Both the position numbers and the translations under genes were made by a program. From Comamonas odontotermitis (GTDB taxonomy: Bacteria; Pseudomonadota; Gammaproteobacteria; Burkholderiales; Burkholderiaceae_C), in contig NZ_CP083452.1 in assembly GCF_020080045.1 (NCBI RefSeq), positions 5,001 through 69,000 of the forward strand: a stretch of 64,000 bases of DNA, in the 5' to 3' direction. This document shows, piece by piece, positions 20,836-30,561 of the stretch (positions are counted from its first letter, which is position 1; each line of letters starts with the position of its first letter). Below the pieces are notes generated by a model. That model saw only the letters and a list, made by a program, of their open reading frames with translations, searched no databases and was not told where the DNA came from.

Positions 20836-22131
20836 ATGACAACCCCCTTGTTGATTCTGTGCATCTCGTTTGCACTCCTGCTGCTGCTGGGCGTGCCCGT
20901 GGCGTTCTCGATTGGCCTGTCGGCGCTGGCCACACTGGCCTATGAAGGCCTGCCGCTGGAAGTCGGCTTTCAGCAGATGACGGCGGGCATGAGCGTTTTC
21001 TCCTTCCTCGCCATTCCCTTTTTCATCTTTGCCGGTGAACTGATGCTGTACGGCGGCATTGCAGACCGGATCGTCAACTTTGCCCGGGCGCTGATCGGCC
21101 ATGTGCGCGGCGGCCTGGGCATGTCGAACGTGGTGGCCTGCACCTTGTTTGGCGGCGTCTCCGGTTCGCCAGTGGCCGATGTCTCGGCCATGGGCGCGGT
21201 GATGATTCCGATGATGAAGAAGGAGGGCTACCACGCCGACTACGCGGTGAACGTGACGACGCACGCCGCCCTTGTGGGCGCGCTCATGCCCACCAGCCAC
21301 AACATCATCATCTATGCGCTGGCAGCGAGCGGCAAGGTATCGATTGCGGCGCTGATCCTTGCGGCCATCCTCCCCGCCGTGATCCTGACGCTGTCCAACC
21401 TGGCAGCGGCCTACTGGGTGGCGCGCAGGCGCGGTTACCCTGCGGGCACCTTTCCCGGCTGGCACATTGTGGCGCGCAGCTTTGCGGCGGCGCTGCCGGG
21501 CCTCTTGGTGGTGGTGCTGATCCTGGGCGGCATCCTGTCCGGCGTATTTACCGCCACGGAATCGGCTGTGGTGGCAGTGCTGTATGCGCTGGCGCTGACG
21601 GTGCTGGTGTACCGGTCGATCAAGTGGGAGCACTTTGTCAAGGCGGCCTCCAAGGCGGTGCGCAACACCGGCATCATCCTGCTGCTGATCGGCATCTCCA
21701 GCACCTTCGGCTACCTGATCAGCCTGTATGGCGTGGCCGAGCTGACGGGCCAGATGCTCTCCGAGATCACCACCACACCGTGGATGATCTTTCTGCTGAT
21801 CAACGTCATCCTGTTCGTGCTGGGCACCTTTTTGGACATGGCTGCCACCATCTTGCTGTGCACGCCAATTTTCCTGCCGATTGCGCAGCACTACGGCATG
21901 AGTTCGGTGCAGTTCGGCATCGTGCTGCTCATCAACTGCGCGCTGGGCCTGAACACGCCGCCCGTGGGCACCACGCAGTTCGTTGGCTGCGCCATTGGCG
22001 GGGTCTCGGTCGGCACGGTGATGCGCACCATCTGGCCGTTCTATGGTGCGCTGATCTTTGCGCTGGCGCTCGTCACCTTCGTGCCTGCATTCACCACCTG
22101 GCTGCCCGGCCTGTTCATGACCGTGAAGTGA
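20836..22131 (+). CDS. dctM: TRAP transporter large permease, DctM type
   Basis: A 431-residue inner-membrane protein with about 12 helices of the DctM/ion-transporter superfamily. It does sodium-coupled transport together with DctQ. Typical segments are [14 protein letters not shown] near 18-31, [19 protein letters not shown] near 63-81, [17 protein letters not shown] near 106-122 and [19 protein letters not shown] near 375-393. The length is standard. It is followed at once by garD. Confidence 0.94.
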   Translation: MTTPLLILCISFALLLLLGVPVAFSIGLSALATLAYEGLPLEVGFQQMTAGMSVFSFLAIPFFIFAGELMLYGGIADRIVNFARALIGHVRGGLGMSNVVACTLFGGVSGSPVADVSAMGAVMIPMMKKEGYHADYAVNVTTHAALVGALMPTSHNIIIYALAASGKVSIAALILAAILPAVILTLSNLAAAYWVARRRGYPAGTFPGWHIVARSFAAALPGLLVVVLILGGILSGVFTATESAVVAVLYALALTVLVYRSIKWEHFVKAASKAVRNTGIILLLIGISSTFGYLISLYGVAELTGQMLSEITTTPWMIFLLINVILFVLGTFLDMAATILLCTPIFLPIAQHYGMSSVQFGIVLLINCALGLNTPPVGTTQFVGCAIGGVSVGTVMRTIWPFYGALIFALALVTFVPAFTTWLPGLFMTVK

Positions 22132-22141
22132 GGGCGCCGTG

Positions 22142-23716
22142 ATGACGAACCAACCGCTCTACATCCGCATGCACCCGGCAGACAATGTGGCCATTGTCGC
22201 CAACGACGGTGGCCTGCCTGCGGGCACCCTGTTTGCCGACGGCATGACGCTCGTGGACAAGGTGCCGCAAGGCCACAAGGTGGCGCTGGCCGATCTGGCC
22301 GAAGGCGATGCCGTACGCCGCTACAACGTGGTCATCGGCTATGCCAGCCGCGCCTTGCCGCGCGGCAGCTGGGTCAACGAGCAGACCCTGCGCATGCCCA
22401 CCGCGCCAGAACTGCATGGCCTGCCCATGGCAACGGTGAAGCCGCCTGTGCAGCCGCCTCTTGAGGGCCATACCTTTGAAGGCTACGTCAACGCCGACGG
22501 CTCGGTGGGTACGCGCAATATTCTGGCGATCACCACCACGGTGCAGTGCGTATCGGGTGTTGTGGATGTGGCAGTGGCGCGCATCCGAAAGGAGCTGCTG
22601 CCCCTCTATCCGCATGTCGATGATGTAGTGGGCCTGGAGCACACCTACGGCTGCGGCGTGGCGATTGATGCGCCCGATGCCGTGATCCCGATCCGTACCC
22701 TGCGCAACATCAGCCACAACCCCAATTTTGGCGGCGAGGTGATGGTGGTGAGCCTGGGCTGCGAAAAGCTGCAGCCCGAGCGCCTGCTGCCGCTCGAAGC
22801 GCCGTTGTTGCCTTTGAAGCGCGATGCAGCCGCACCCCCTGCGTCCGCCGCCAATCTGGATGTGGTGTGCCTGCAGGCCGAAGAGCATGTGGGCTTCATG
22901 AGCATGATCGACTCCATCGTGCGCCAGGCGGATGTGCATCTGCGGAAGCTGAACCAGCGCCGCCGCCAGACCGTGCCCGCGAGCGCGCTGGTGGTGGGCG
23001 TGCAGTGCGGTGGCAGCGATGCCTTCAGCGGCGTCACGGCCAATCCGGCTGTGGGTTTTGCAACTGATCTGCTGGTGCGCGCTGGCGCGAGCGTGATGTT
23101 TTCGGAAGTGACCGAGGTGCGCGACGGCATTGACCAGCTGACTTCGCGCGCCCGCACGCCGCAGGTGGCGCAGGCCATGGTGGAGCAGATGGCCTGGTAC
23201 GACGCCTACCTGGCGCGCGGCAGTGCCGACCGCAGCGCCAACACCACGCCCGGCAACAAGAAGGGCGGCCTGTCCAACATCGTGGAAAAGGCCATGGGCT
23301 CCATCGTCAAATCAGGCTCGGCACCCATCGACGGTGTGCTGGCACCCGGCGAAAAGCTGCAGCAAAAGGGCTTGATCTATGCAGCCACGCCCGCGTCCGA
23401 CTTCATCTGCGGAACCTTGCAACTGGCAGCAGGCATGAACCTGCACATCTTCACCACGGGTCGCGGCACGCCATACGGACTGGCGGAGTGCCCGGTGATC
23501 AAGGTGGCCACGCGCAGTGATCTGGCGCGCCGCTGGCACGACTTGATGGATGTGAATGCGGGTCGCATTGCCGATGGTGAGGCCAGCATCGAAGACCTGG
23601 GCTGGGAGCTGTTTCACCTGATGCTGGATGTGGCCAGCGGCAAGAAAAAAACCTGGGCCGAGCACTGGAAGCTGTACAACGCGCTCGTGCTGTTCAACCC
23701 GGCGCCAGTGACCTGA
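22142..23716 (+). CDS. garD: Galactarate dehydratase
   Basis: About 524 residues of the UxaA/altronate-dehydratase family, iron-dependent. It dehydrates galactarate (mucate) to 5-dehydro-4-deoxyglucarate, the same product as GudD. The N-terminal SAF-like domain (about 1-95) is followed by the catalytic part, with [36 protein letters not shown] and [18 protein letters not shown]. These hold the metal and substrate cysteines and histidines. ATG at 22142 directly follows an in-frame GTG; both are possible. It lies ten bases after dctM. Confidence 0.94.
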   Translation: MTNQPLYIRMHPADNVAIVANDGGLPAGTLFADGMTLVDKVPQGHKVALADLAEGDAVRRYNVVIGYASRALPRGSWVNEQTLRMPTAPELHGLPMATVKPPVQPPLEGHTFEGYVNADGSVGTRNILAITTTVQCVSGVVDVAVARIRKELLPLYPHVDDVVGLEHTYGCGVAIDAPDAVIPIRTLRNISHNPNFGGEVMVVSLGCEKLQPERLLPLEAPLLPLKRDAAAPPASAANLDVVCLQAEEHVGFMSMIDSIVRQADVHLRKLNQRRRQTVPASALVVGVQCGGSDAFSGVTANPAVGFATDLLVRAGASVMFSEVTEVRDGIDQLTSRARTPQVAQAMVEQMAWYDAYLARGSADRSANTTPGNKKGGLSNIVEKAMGSIVKSGSAPIDGVLAPGEKLQQKGLIYAATPASDFICGTLQLAAGMNLHIFTTGRGTPYGLAECPVIKVATRSDLARRWHDLMDVNAGRIADGEASIEDLGWELFHLMLDVASGKKKTWAEHWKLYNALVLFNPAPVT

Positions 23717-23796
23717 GTGCATATTTTGAAGAGCCATTCCAACCCGCAGCAAGACGGGTGCATCCCCCTTTTTGAACCACACGATTGGAGACAGAC

Positions 23797-24792
23797 ATGC
23801 AACGCCGTCAACTGTTGAAAGCCGCTGCCGTCCCCCTGGCGCTGGCCTGCCTGCCCGCCGCTGTGCGCGCGCAGGGTAACTGGCCCAAGGGCAAGCCTAT
23901 TACCTACATGGTGCCGTTTGCCACCGGCGGCACCACCGATACGCTGGGCCGCCTGATTGCGCAGCAACTGGGCCCGGCGCTGGGCACCACGGTGGTGGTC
24001 GAGAACAAGGGCGGGGCGGGTGGCAGCGTGGGCTCGGAACTGGCGGCGCGCGCCCAGCCCGATGGGTTCACCATTCTGGGCGGCACCATCAGCTCGCACG
24101 CCATCAACATCAGTCTCTACCCCAAGCTGGGGTATGACCCGGTCAAATCATTCACTCCCATCAGCTTGATCGGCACCAATCCGCTCGTGCTGGTGGTGGC
24201 GGCCAACAGCCCCTACAAGAGTCTGAAGGACGTGCTGGAGGCATCGAAGAAAAGGCAGGGCGGCCTGTCTTCCGCATCGGCAGGTACCGGCACTTCGCAG
24301 CACCTGGCGCTGGAGATGTTGGGTTGGAAATCGGGCGTCAAGTTCACCCATGTACCTTACAAGGGCAGCGGCCCGGCCATCCAGGATGTGATGGGCGGAC
24401 AGGTGGACATGATGTTCGACACCACGGTGGTGGCTGCGCCGCACATCCAAAGCGGCAAGCTGCGTGCGCTGGCGGTGACGTCGAAGCAGCGGCTTGAGGC
24501 GCTGAAGGATGTGCCAACGGTGGCCGAATCGGGCATCAACGGGCTGGGTGATTTCGAGGTGACTTCGTGGCAGGCGATTTTTGCGCCGACCGGCACACCC
24601 GATGCCATTGTGCAGCGGCTGCACCAGGAGATTGCCCGGATCATCGCCACGCCCGACATGCAGGCGCGGCTCAAATCCATGGGCATGGATGCCTCGACGA
24701 TGAGTACCGCGCAGGTGGCAGATTTTCAGAAGGCCGAAGTTGCCAAATGGGCGGCAGTGATCAAGGAGGCGAATGTGAAAGTGGACGGCTGA
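23797..24792 (+). CDS. Bug-family solute-binding protein (TctC-like), second copy
   Basis: About 331 residues with a Tat-like or Sec signal (MQRRQLLKAAAVPLALACL). The mature start WPKGKPITYMVPFATGGTTDT is the Bug ligand-loop motif. The ATG at 23797 has TTGGAG upstream and is preferred to a TTG four codons earlier. It closes the rightward operon. Like the Bug gene on the other arm it has no TctAB partner here. Sequence divergence from that copy suggests a different ligand or role. Confidence 0.9.
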   Translation: MQRRQLLKAAAVPLALACLPAAVRAQGNWPKGKPITYMVPFATGGTTDTLGRLIAQQLGPALGTTVVVENKGGAGGSVGSELAARAQPDGFTILGGTISSHAINISLYPKLGYDPVKSFTPISLIGTNPLVLVVAANSPYKSLKDVLEASKKRQGGLSSASAGTGTSQHLALEMLGWKSGVKFTHVPYKGSGPAIQDVMGGQVDMMFDTTVVAAPHIQSGKLRALAVTSKQRLEALKDVPTVAESGINGLGDFEVTSWQAIFAPTGTPDAIVQRLHQEIARIIATPDMQARLKSMGMDASTMSTAQVADFQKAEVAKWAAVIKEANVKVDG

Positions 24793-24867
24793 TCCGGTTG
24801 TCCATCCGCTCGCCCGCTTGACGCGATCTTCGCGCCGCCTGATCTGGCGCAGGCGCTGCCGTTGCCC

Positions 24868-25704
24868 CTATTTCTTCCACTTGGCGCGCAGCTCGGCGCA
24901 ATGGTCCTTGGCGGCAATGGCGGGGGTGTAGTGGACCGAGTCCCGGTCGGCTTGCGGGGCTTGCTCTGCATCGCCTGCCTGCCCGATGACCACCACCGAG
25001 CGCGTACCCGGCGGCAGCCAGCTGGGCACGCCAATGCTGCGCAGCACATGGCCGCGTCCGGCAATCAGTATCACCGTCTTGCCTGTCTGCACCTGTTGCT
25101 GCGCCGTGCGGGCCATGCTCGCATCCTTGGCGAGCTGTATGCGTGCCATTGGCGCCAACTGCGCATCGGGCAGCAGGCCGCAGTGGCCGTCGCGGATGGC
25201 GTCCAGCTGGCGCTGCCAGCCGGGTTGCGGCAAGTGGGTGTCCCATTGCGGCTGTTGCATCACCTCGCGCATCTTTGCGCGCGGCAGGTTGCCGCCCAAC
25301 ACCGGCACACCGGCCTGCAGAGCCGTCATCACGGCGGGGCCATAGCTCTTCCACGGCCAGCCAGCATCATTCCAGGCCAGGGCCTTCTGCACTTCGGCTT
25401 CACTTGCCGATGCGGGCAGGCCCTGCGTGCTGTTGCCTGCATCGGCCATCTCCAGCACCACGGCAGTCAGACGTCCGTGCGCGGCCCATTGCGCTACGGT
25501 ATCGCGCTGCCACTGCTGGTGTTCCGGGGCATCGTGCTGTTCGCCGAGCAACAGCACATCTGGCGGGTGTTGCAGTAGCAGCTGGCGCTTCCAGTCCCCC
25601 AGCGGAGTGGCGGGGGGCGAAGCGCTGCTGGCGCAGCCAGCCAGCATGAAAACGAGCGAGCCAGCGGCCAGGAGGGCGGGCGGGAGTGTCTTGGTTTTCC
25701 ACAT
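24868..25704 (-). CDS. ChaN-like haem-binding lipoprotein
   Basis: About 278 residues. The lipobox is LVFMLAGC near 17-24, so it is lipid-anchored. The ChaN fold shows PDVLLLGEQHDAPEHQQWQ, where the Glu-x-His supplies the conserved acidic/histidine pair, and ends with AGRGHVLRSIGVP. Campylobacter ChaN binds two haems and is iron-regulated. The start is uncertain: three in-frame starts lie within 12 codons and none has a good ribosome site. It is divergent from a Fur-controlled TonB receptor, which supports an iron role. Confidence 0.85.
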   Translation of the reverse strand: MWKTKTLPPALLAAGSLVFMLAGCASSASPPATPLGDWKRQLLLQHPPDVLLLGEQHDAPEHQQWQRDTVAQWAAHGRLTAVVLEMADAGNSTQGLPASASEAEVQKALAWNDAGWPWKSYGPAVMTALQAGVPVLGGNLPRAKMREVMQQPQWDTHLPQPGWQRQLDAIRDGHCGLLPDAQLAPMARIQLAKDASMARTAQQQVQTGKTVILIAGRGHVLRSIGVPSWLPPGTRSVVVIGQAGDAEQAPQADRDSVHYTPAIAAKDHCAELRAKWKK

Positions 25705-25842
25705 GGTGCGCATGCTAGCGGCGCGGGCATGCACTTTCAATGCATCGGCCTATTGGGTGCGGGTTTCAGCGCAAGTCAGCCAATGGCTGTGCCGATGAAC
25801 CAAGCCCGCGCGGTAGGTGCATTGATTCAATAATTTGATTAG

Positions 25843-25861
25843 AATGCGAATTATTCTCATT
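25843..25861. promoter_or_regulatory. Fur box
   Basis: AATGCGAAT-T-ATTCTCATT, a 9-1-9 inverted repeat with one mismatch. It fits the Fur consensus arrangement (NAT)n-rich GAATGATTCTC. It lies 17 bases before the receptor start codon, overlapping the likely promoter. Low iron should relieve repression. Confidence 0.85.
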
Positions 25862-25877
25862 AATATTTATAACATCA

Positions 25878-28025
25878 ATGGCTTCCTCATTTCCGATTGC
25901 CAGCCGCACGCGTCTGGCCGTGCATTCTGCGGCCGCGATAGTCGCGCTGTCTGCGGGTTCGGTCGCGATGGCGCAGGAGCCGTCTGCAGCAACACCTGCC
26001 GAGGCAACCCTGCCGACAGTGCGGGTCAACGCATCCACAGAGGCCGAGACGGCGACTTCGTCCGTGATCGGCTATCGGGCCCGAAATGCTGCCACCGCTA
26101 CCAAGACCGACACGCCATTGGCCGAAACGCCGCAGTCCGTCACGGTGGTGACGCGCGACCAGATACTCGACCAGGGAGCCACCAACCTGCAGGATGCGCT
26201 GACCTACGCCGCGGGCGTGCGCTCCGACGCCTATGGGATCGACTCGCGCACCGACAGTTTTCTGATCCGGGGCAGCGAGCCGTCGCTGTACCTGGATGGG
26301 CTGCAGATGTATTCCTCTGGCTGGTACACGGCCACCGCACGGCCTGATCCGTATACGCTGGAGCGGGTGGAGGTGCTGCGCGGGCCGGCGGGCATGCTGT
26401 TCGGTGCCGGTACGGCGGCCGGCGTGGTCAACATGGTCAGCAAGCGCCCGCAGGCAGAGGCTGCGCGCGAAGTGGGCGTGCAATTTGGCTCGTTCGGCCG
26501 CAAGCAGATTCAGGCTGATCTGACCGGCCCGCTCAGTGCCGATGGTGCCTGGTCGTACCGCCTGATTGCGCTGCAGCGCAAGTCTGACACCCAGGTGGAC
26601 TATGTGCCCGATGATCGCTCGCTGCTGGCGCCTTCGCTCACCTGGCGGCCAAGCGCTGCCACCTCGCTTACGCTGCAAGGCCTGTGGCAGAAGGACAAGA
26701 CCGGCAGTACCGCGCAGTTCCTGCCCTGGCAGGGTACCTTTCTGCCCAACGTCAATGGACAGTTGCCCAGCAGCCGTTTCATCGGAGAGCCGGGCGATGG
26801 CTATGACACCACGCGCAAGACCTTCGGCTGGCAGTTCGAGCACCGCTTCAATGACCAGTGGAGCTATCGCCAGAATGCGCGCACTGCGCGCACCTTCAAC
26901 GATTCGCACTACCACTACGCCGATTCCTTCGCGCTGCCCGGCGGCTGGAAGGAGGACCCGGCGGGCCAGCGCCTGCTGGGGCGCTACAACGACAAATCGT
27001 TGGCATGGACCCGCATGAACGCCATCGACAACCATGTCGAAGGCCATTTCGGCACGGGGGCAGTGCAGCACACCCTGCTGGTGGGGGCTGAATACTCGCG
27101 CCAGCGCCAGGACAAGCGCGAAGGCTCCGCCTACAGCACCATCGATGCCTACAATCCGGTCTATGGCGTTGGCTATGTGCCGGTGACTGAGTTGACCGAC
27201 CGGCCGCGCACCACGCAGCGCAATGCGGGCATCTACCTGCAGGACCAGATGAAGTGGAACCAGTGGATCTTCGTGGCCGGGCTGCGCCATGACCGCAGCA
27301 CCAGCGGCTCAGAAGGCAGCGCATCGGAGACCACCACTGCCAACAGTCGACGCCTGGGTGTGATGTACGCGCTGCCCTCGGGCTGGTCGCCGTACCTGAG
27401 CTATACCGAATCATTCACGCCGCAGGCGGGCACCGATGTGGCGGGCAGCCTGTTCAAGCCGCTGCGCGGCGAGCAGGTGGAGGCTGGCGTCAAGTACCAG
27501 CCCGAAGGCTCGGTTACCAGCTTCACCGCGTCGGTCTATTCGCTCAAGGAAAAGAACCGCATTGTTGCCGACGCCACCAACCCCAACTATGGCCGGCAGG
27601 TTGACGCAACCAGAAACAAGGGGCTGGAGCTGGAGCTCAAGACCACGCTGGCCAAGTCCGTCGACCTGATCGCCAACTACAACTACACCAATGTGGACCG
27701 CAAGCTCACCGACATGCCGCGCAACCAGGCATCGGTGTGGGGCAAGTACCGCTTTGCCATTGCCGGGGTGACGGGCTTCTCGGCAGGCGCGGGCGTGCGC
27801 TATCTGAGCGGCTTCCAGGACATCGAAGGCGCAGACCGTGGCCCTCGCATGCCCTCTGTGGCGCTGCTTGACCTGATGGTGGCCTACGATTCGGAACACT
27901 GGCGCTACGCGCTCAACATCAACAACGCAACGGACAAGGCTTATTTCAGCACCTGCCTGGCCCGTGGTGACTGCTGGTGGGGCGCGCGGCGCAGCGTGGT
28001 GGCCAGCGCCACCTACAGGTTCTGA
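25878..28025 (+). CDS. TonB-dependent siderophore receptor
   Basis: A 715-residue outer-membrane protein. After the signal peptide (cleavage near AMAQE) comes a plug domain with DTPLAETPQSVTVVTRDQI (about 78-96), LIRGSEPSLYLDGL and VEVLRGPAGMLFGAGTAAGVVN (about 158-180). A 22-strand barrel follows and ends in the C-terminal aromatic ATYRF. It belongs to the FhuA/FpvA/FoxA ferric-siderophore group. It lacks the N-terminal signalling domain of transducers. No Shine-Dalgarno is visible before the ATG. A Fur box lies just upstream. Confidence 0.93.
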   Translation: MASSFPIASRTRLAVHSAAAIVALSAGSVAMAQEPSAATPAEATLPTVRVNASTEAETATSSVIGYRARNAATATKTDTPLAETPQSVTVVTRDQILDQGATNLQDALTYAAGVRSDAYGIDSRTDSFLIRGSEPSLYLDGLQMYSSGWYTATARPDPYTLERVEVLRGPAGMLFGAGTAAGVVNMVSKRPQAEAAREVGVQFGSFGRKQIQADLTGPLSADGAWSYRLIALQRKSDTQVDYVPDDRSLLAPSLTWRPSAATSLTLQGLWQKDKTGSTAQFLPWQGTFLPNVNGQLPSSRFIGEPGDGYDTTRKTFGWQFEHRFNDQWSYRQNARTARTFNDSHYHYADSFALPGGWKEDPAGQRLLGRYNDKSLAWTRMNAIDNHVEGHFGTGAVQHTLLVGAEYSRQRQDKREGSAYSTIDAYNPVYGVGYVPVTELTDRPRTTQRNAGIYLQDQMKWNQWIFVAGLRHDRSTSGSEGSASETTTANSRRLGVMYALPSGWSPYLSYTESFTPQAGTDVAGSLFKPLRGEQVEAGVKYQPEGSVTSFTASVYSLKEKNRIVADATNPNYGRQVDATRNKGLELELKTTLAKSVDLIANYNYTNVDRKLTDMPRNQASVWGKYRFAIAGVTGFSAGAGVRYLSGFQDIEGADRGPRMPSVALLDLMVAYDSEHWRYALNINNATDKAYFSTCLARGDCWWGARRSVVASATYRF

Positions 28026-28028
28026 TCC

Positions 28029-29216
28029 ATGCAGAGCCGAACCATCAAGACCTGGGCATGGCTGCACAAGTGGAGCAGCCTTGTCTGCACCGTCTTCATG
28101 CTGCTGCTATGCCTGACCGGCCTGCCGCTGATCTTTCACCACGAGATCGGCCACCTGCTGGGCACCGAGGTGGAGACCCCCAAGATGGCGCCCGGCACGC
28201 CGCACGCCAGCCTGGACAAGGTGCTGGAAGTGGCGCGCGCCCAGCACCCCGACCGCGTGGTGCAGTTCGCCTCCAAGGATGCGGACGACGACAACCTCTG
28301 GTTCATCACCCTGACGCCTACGCCGGAGCCGACGGAGGACTTCCGCTCGGTGGCCATCGATGCGCGAACGGCTCAGGTGCTGGCACAGCCGCGCTTTGAC
28401 GAAGGCTTCATGTACGTGATGTTCAAGCTGCATGTCGACCTGTTCGCAGGCCTGCCTGGCAAGCTGTTTCTGGGCTTCATGGGCCTGCTGCTTCTGGTGG
28501 CCATCGTCAGCGGCGTGGTGCTGTACGCTCCCTTCATGCGCAAGCTCGATTTCGGCACGGTGCGGCGCGACAGGCGCACACGCCTCAAGTGGCTCGATCT
28601 GCACAACCTGCTGGGCATCGTCACGCTGGTGTGGCTCTTTGTGGTGGGCGCCACGGGCATGATCAACACCTGGGCGGATCTGGTCATCAAGTACTGGCAG
28701 TATGACCAGCTCAGCGCGCTCATGGTGCCCTACCAGGGCCAGCCTACCGTGCCGGTGGCCGAGCGCGGCTCGGTGCAGCGCTCGATGGAAGTGGCGCAGG
28801 CCCAGGCGCCGCAGACCAAGCTCTCCTTCATTGCCTTCCCCGGCACGGCCTTCTCCAGCCCGCACCACACCACCTTCTTTCTCAAGGGCAATGAACCCTT
28901 CACATCCAAGCTGCTGCAACCCGTGCTGGTGGATGCCAAGACGACCGAAATGACGGCGGCGCCCCAACTGCCCTGGTATCTGACAGCGCTGCTGGTGTCG
29001 CAGCCGCTGCATTTTGGCGACTACGGCGGCATGCCGATGCAGATCCTCTGGGCACTGCTCGACATCGCCACCATCATCGTGCTGGGCAGCGGTCTGTACC
29101 TGTGGCTCAGAAAGGGCAACACCGTCCCTGAACGCAAGGCCGAGAGTGCCACCGAGGCGGATGGGGCGACGCCTGCCCTGGCAACGCTGAAAAAATCGCT
29201 GGAGACTTCGCCATGA
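28029..29216 (+). CDS. PepSY-domain membrane protein (ferric-siderophore reductase-like)
   Basis: A 395-residue inner-membrane protein, PepSY_TM type. There are four helices, about 17-38, 140-162, 196-217 and 340-362. HKWSSLVCTVFMLLLCLTGLPLIF and a C-terminal LDIATIIVLGSGLYLWL mark the family. Conserved histidines near helix 1 and in LKWLDLHNLLGIVTL could bind haem. It starts three bases after the receptor stop. Such proteins next to siderophore receptors are thought to reduce or release iron from ferric siderophores; the reductase role is inferred. Confidence 0.88.
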   Translation: MQSRTIKTWAWLHKWSSLVCTVFMLLLCLTGLPLIFHHEIGHLLGTEVETPKMAPGTPHASLDKVLEVARAQHPDRVVQFASKDADDDNLWFITLTPTPEPTEDFRSVAIDARTAQVLAQPRFDEGFMYVMFKLHVDLFAGLPGKLFLGFMGLLLLVAIVSGVVLYAPFMRKLDFGTVRRDRRTRLKWLDLHNLLGIVTLVWLFVVGATGMINTWADLVIKYWQYDQLSALMVPYQGQPTVPVAERGSVQRSMEVAQAQAPQTKLSFIAFPGTAFSSPHHTTFFLKGNEPFTSKLLQPVLVDAKTTEMTAAPQLPWYLTALLVSQPLHFGDYGGMPMQILWALLDIATIIVLGSGLYLWLRKGNTVPERKAESATEADGATPALATLKKSLETSP

Positions 29217-29395
29217 AGCCGCACCACCCCTTCTGGGCGCTGTGGGGCTGGCCCCTCGCCATGGGCCTGCTCACCTGCATCGGACTGGTATCTGCGCTGT
29301 TCAGCGACGGCGGCCTTGGCGACATGCTGGCGTGGCTCACCCTGGGCATTCCAACGGCTGCGTGCATCTGGTTTGGCTGGCTGCGGCGGGGCTGA
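29213..29395 (+). CDS. Small membrane protein after PepSY gene
   Basis: A 60-residue protein with two hydrophobic segments (about 12-28 and 36-55) and a short basic tail. Its ATG overlaps the PepSY stop by four bases, so it is translationally coupled. I recall small proteins of this kind trailing PepSY siderophore genes in related bacteria; it has no named function. It may be an accessory subunit of the PepSY protein. Confidence 0.75.
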   Translation: MKPHHPFWALWGWPLAMGLLTCIGLVSALFSDGGLGDMLAWLTLGIPTAACIWFGWLRRG

Positions 29396-29430
29396 ATCAG
29401 CTTCCATGATTTGAGCAGTCGGCTCCAAAA

Positions 29431-29457
29431 AGAAAAGCACCTCGATGGTGCTTTTCG
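29431..29457. terminator. Bidirectional terminator
   Basis: GAAAAGCACC-tcgat-GGTGCTTTTC has A-rich and T-rich flanks on both sides. It serves the rightward iron operon and possibly the leftward lipoprotein operon ending at 29512. Confidence 0.85.
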
Positions 29458-29511
29458 ATGGATGCATGACGCACGCTGCATCAGCGAGCGTGCGAGGCAA
29501 GTCATGTCATG

Positions 29512-30177
29512 TCAATCTTTGCCGTATAGCGGCGAACGCGGGCCGTAGAGTACGCCGTTGGGGCGTCCAGCTGCCAGCAATCTGGAGGTCGCAACCCCGG
29601 CTACACCATGGGATGCATCGGTCGTGCTGTTGATTACCTGCTTGATCACTGCAGTGATCAGCATCCCTGCCAAGCCTCCGCCACTGTTTCCGCCTTCCTC
29701 ACTGGATGCACTGGCTTGGCCCTTCCATAGCTCCTGGCCAGTTTTGAGGTCGATCAACTGTGCCTGCACTTGCACCACCGCTGCACTGCTGATGACCATA
29801 TAGCTGGTGCCATAGCGATTGACTTTGATATACAGCGCGGCATCTGCGCCAAATATCTCCCGCAGCTTGGTATATGGCACGTCATGGATATCGCTGGGTA
29901 TGGCCATCCCGTTCTGGCGGAATGTTTCAGTTACCAGCGTGACCGGCGTTACATAGTAGCCAGCTTCAGCCAACGGGTACGTGGCATGCGAAAGCACACT
30001 GGGTGTCGCATTGACGTCTGGCGCATCGTTGACAGGGGGAAGCACGAGGATGGAGGCTGGCTTTGCCGTCTGGAATGCTGTGCGGTCAATTTTGGGAGCT
30101 GTAGTACAAGCTGTCAGTTGCGAAAGCAAGGCAAATGTTGCAGCCCATGCTGCGAGTCTGGCGATATGTCTCAACAC
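29512..30177 (-). CDS. DUF799 (GNA1162-type) lipoprotein
   Basis: A 221-residue lipoprotein; lipobox LLSQLTAC near 18-25. The DUF799 core has SILVLPPVNDAPDV near 43-56 and VPYTKLREIFGADAALYIKVNRYG near 103-126. The fold of the Neisseria relative GNA1162 resembles TolB and CsgG-type periplasmic domains. It is the last gene of a three-gene operon with CsgG and DUF4810 lipoproteins. A C-terminal NGVLYGPRSPLYGKD tail is typical. Its function is not established; an outer-membrane complex is the usual guess. Confidence 0.88.
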   Translation of the reverse strand: MLRHIARLAAWAATFALLSQLTACTTAPKIDRTAFQTAKPASILVLPPVNDAPDVNATPSVLSHATYPLAEAGYYVTPVTLVTETFRQNGMAIPSDIHDVPYTKLREIFGADAALYIKVNRYGTSYMVISSAAVVQVQAQLIDLKTGQELWKGQASASSEEGGNSGGGLAGMLITAVIKQVINSTTDASHGVAGVATSRLLAAGRPNGVLYGPRSPLYGKD

Positions 30178-30181
30178 GATG

Positions 30182-30556
30182 TCAGCTTCCGTTTTTCTTC
30201 ATGTTATTCATGAGGTAGTCGATGTACTGGGCAGACTCTGGAAAAAGCTCCTTTTCCCGATTCCACGCGGCAATGGCTTGATCGCTGTGCCCTGTATTGA
30301 GGTACAGCAGACCCAGGTGTGCGTAATAGCCAGGGGGCAACTTTGCGTTTTGCGCTGATGCCTGTTCAATGCCTTTTTCCAAGGCGAGGACTTGTCCATC
30401 AGCGGATCCGCCGCCTTCTTTGAGATATTGGTATACCTGAGGCGAATAGTCGTTCCAGGCATACAGCGTTTTTTGTGTTGCGCATCCGGTCAGGGCAAAA
30501 ATGGCCAAAAGCAGGGCCAACTGGGTGGTGCGGGTGAAGGAGGCCATCGATTGCAT
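30182..30556 (-). CDS. DUF4810 lipoprotein
   Basis: A 124-residue lipoprotein with lipobox IFALTGC near 19-25. The mature part YAWNDYSPQVYQYLKEGG is the DUF4810 start. A TPR-like pair of helices follows (YYAHLGLLYLNTGHSDQAIAAWNREKELFPES). It lies four bases from DUF799 and five from the CsgG gene. The function is unknown; it probably acts as an adaptor in the same envelope complex. Confidence 0.88.
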   Translation of the reverse strand: MQSMASFTRTTQLALLLAIFALTGCATQKTLYAWNDYSPQVYQYLKEGGGSADGQVLALEKGIEQASAQNAKLPPGYYAHLGLLYLNTGHSDQAIAAWNREKELFPESAQYIDYLMNNMKKNGS

Positions 30557-30561
30557 ATGGC

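Noticed and set aside
20440..21891. Open frame of 483 codons antisense to dctQM
   Set aside because: Low-complexity Gln/His/Arg composition; DctQ and DctM are clear on the plus strand.
12970..24800. Aldarate cluster as a genomic island
   Set aside because: There is no integrase, tRNA junction, flanking direct repeat or clear composition shift; codon use resembles the surrounding core genes.
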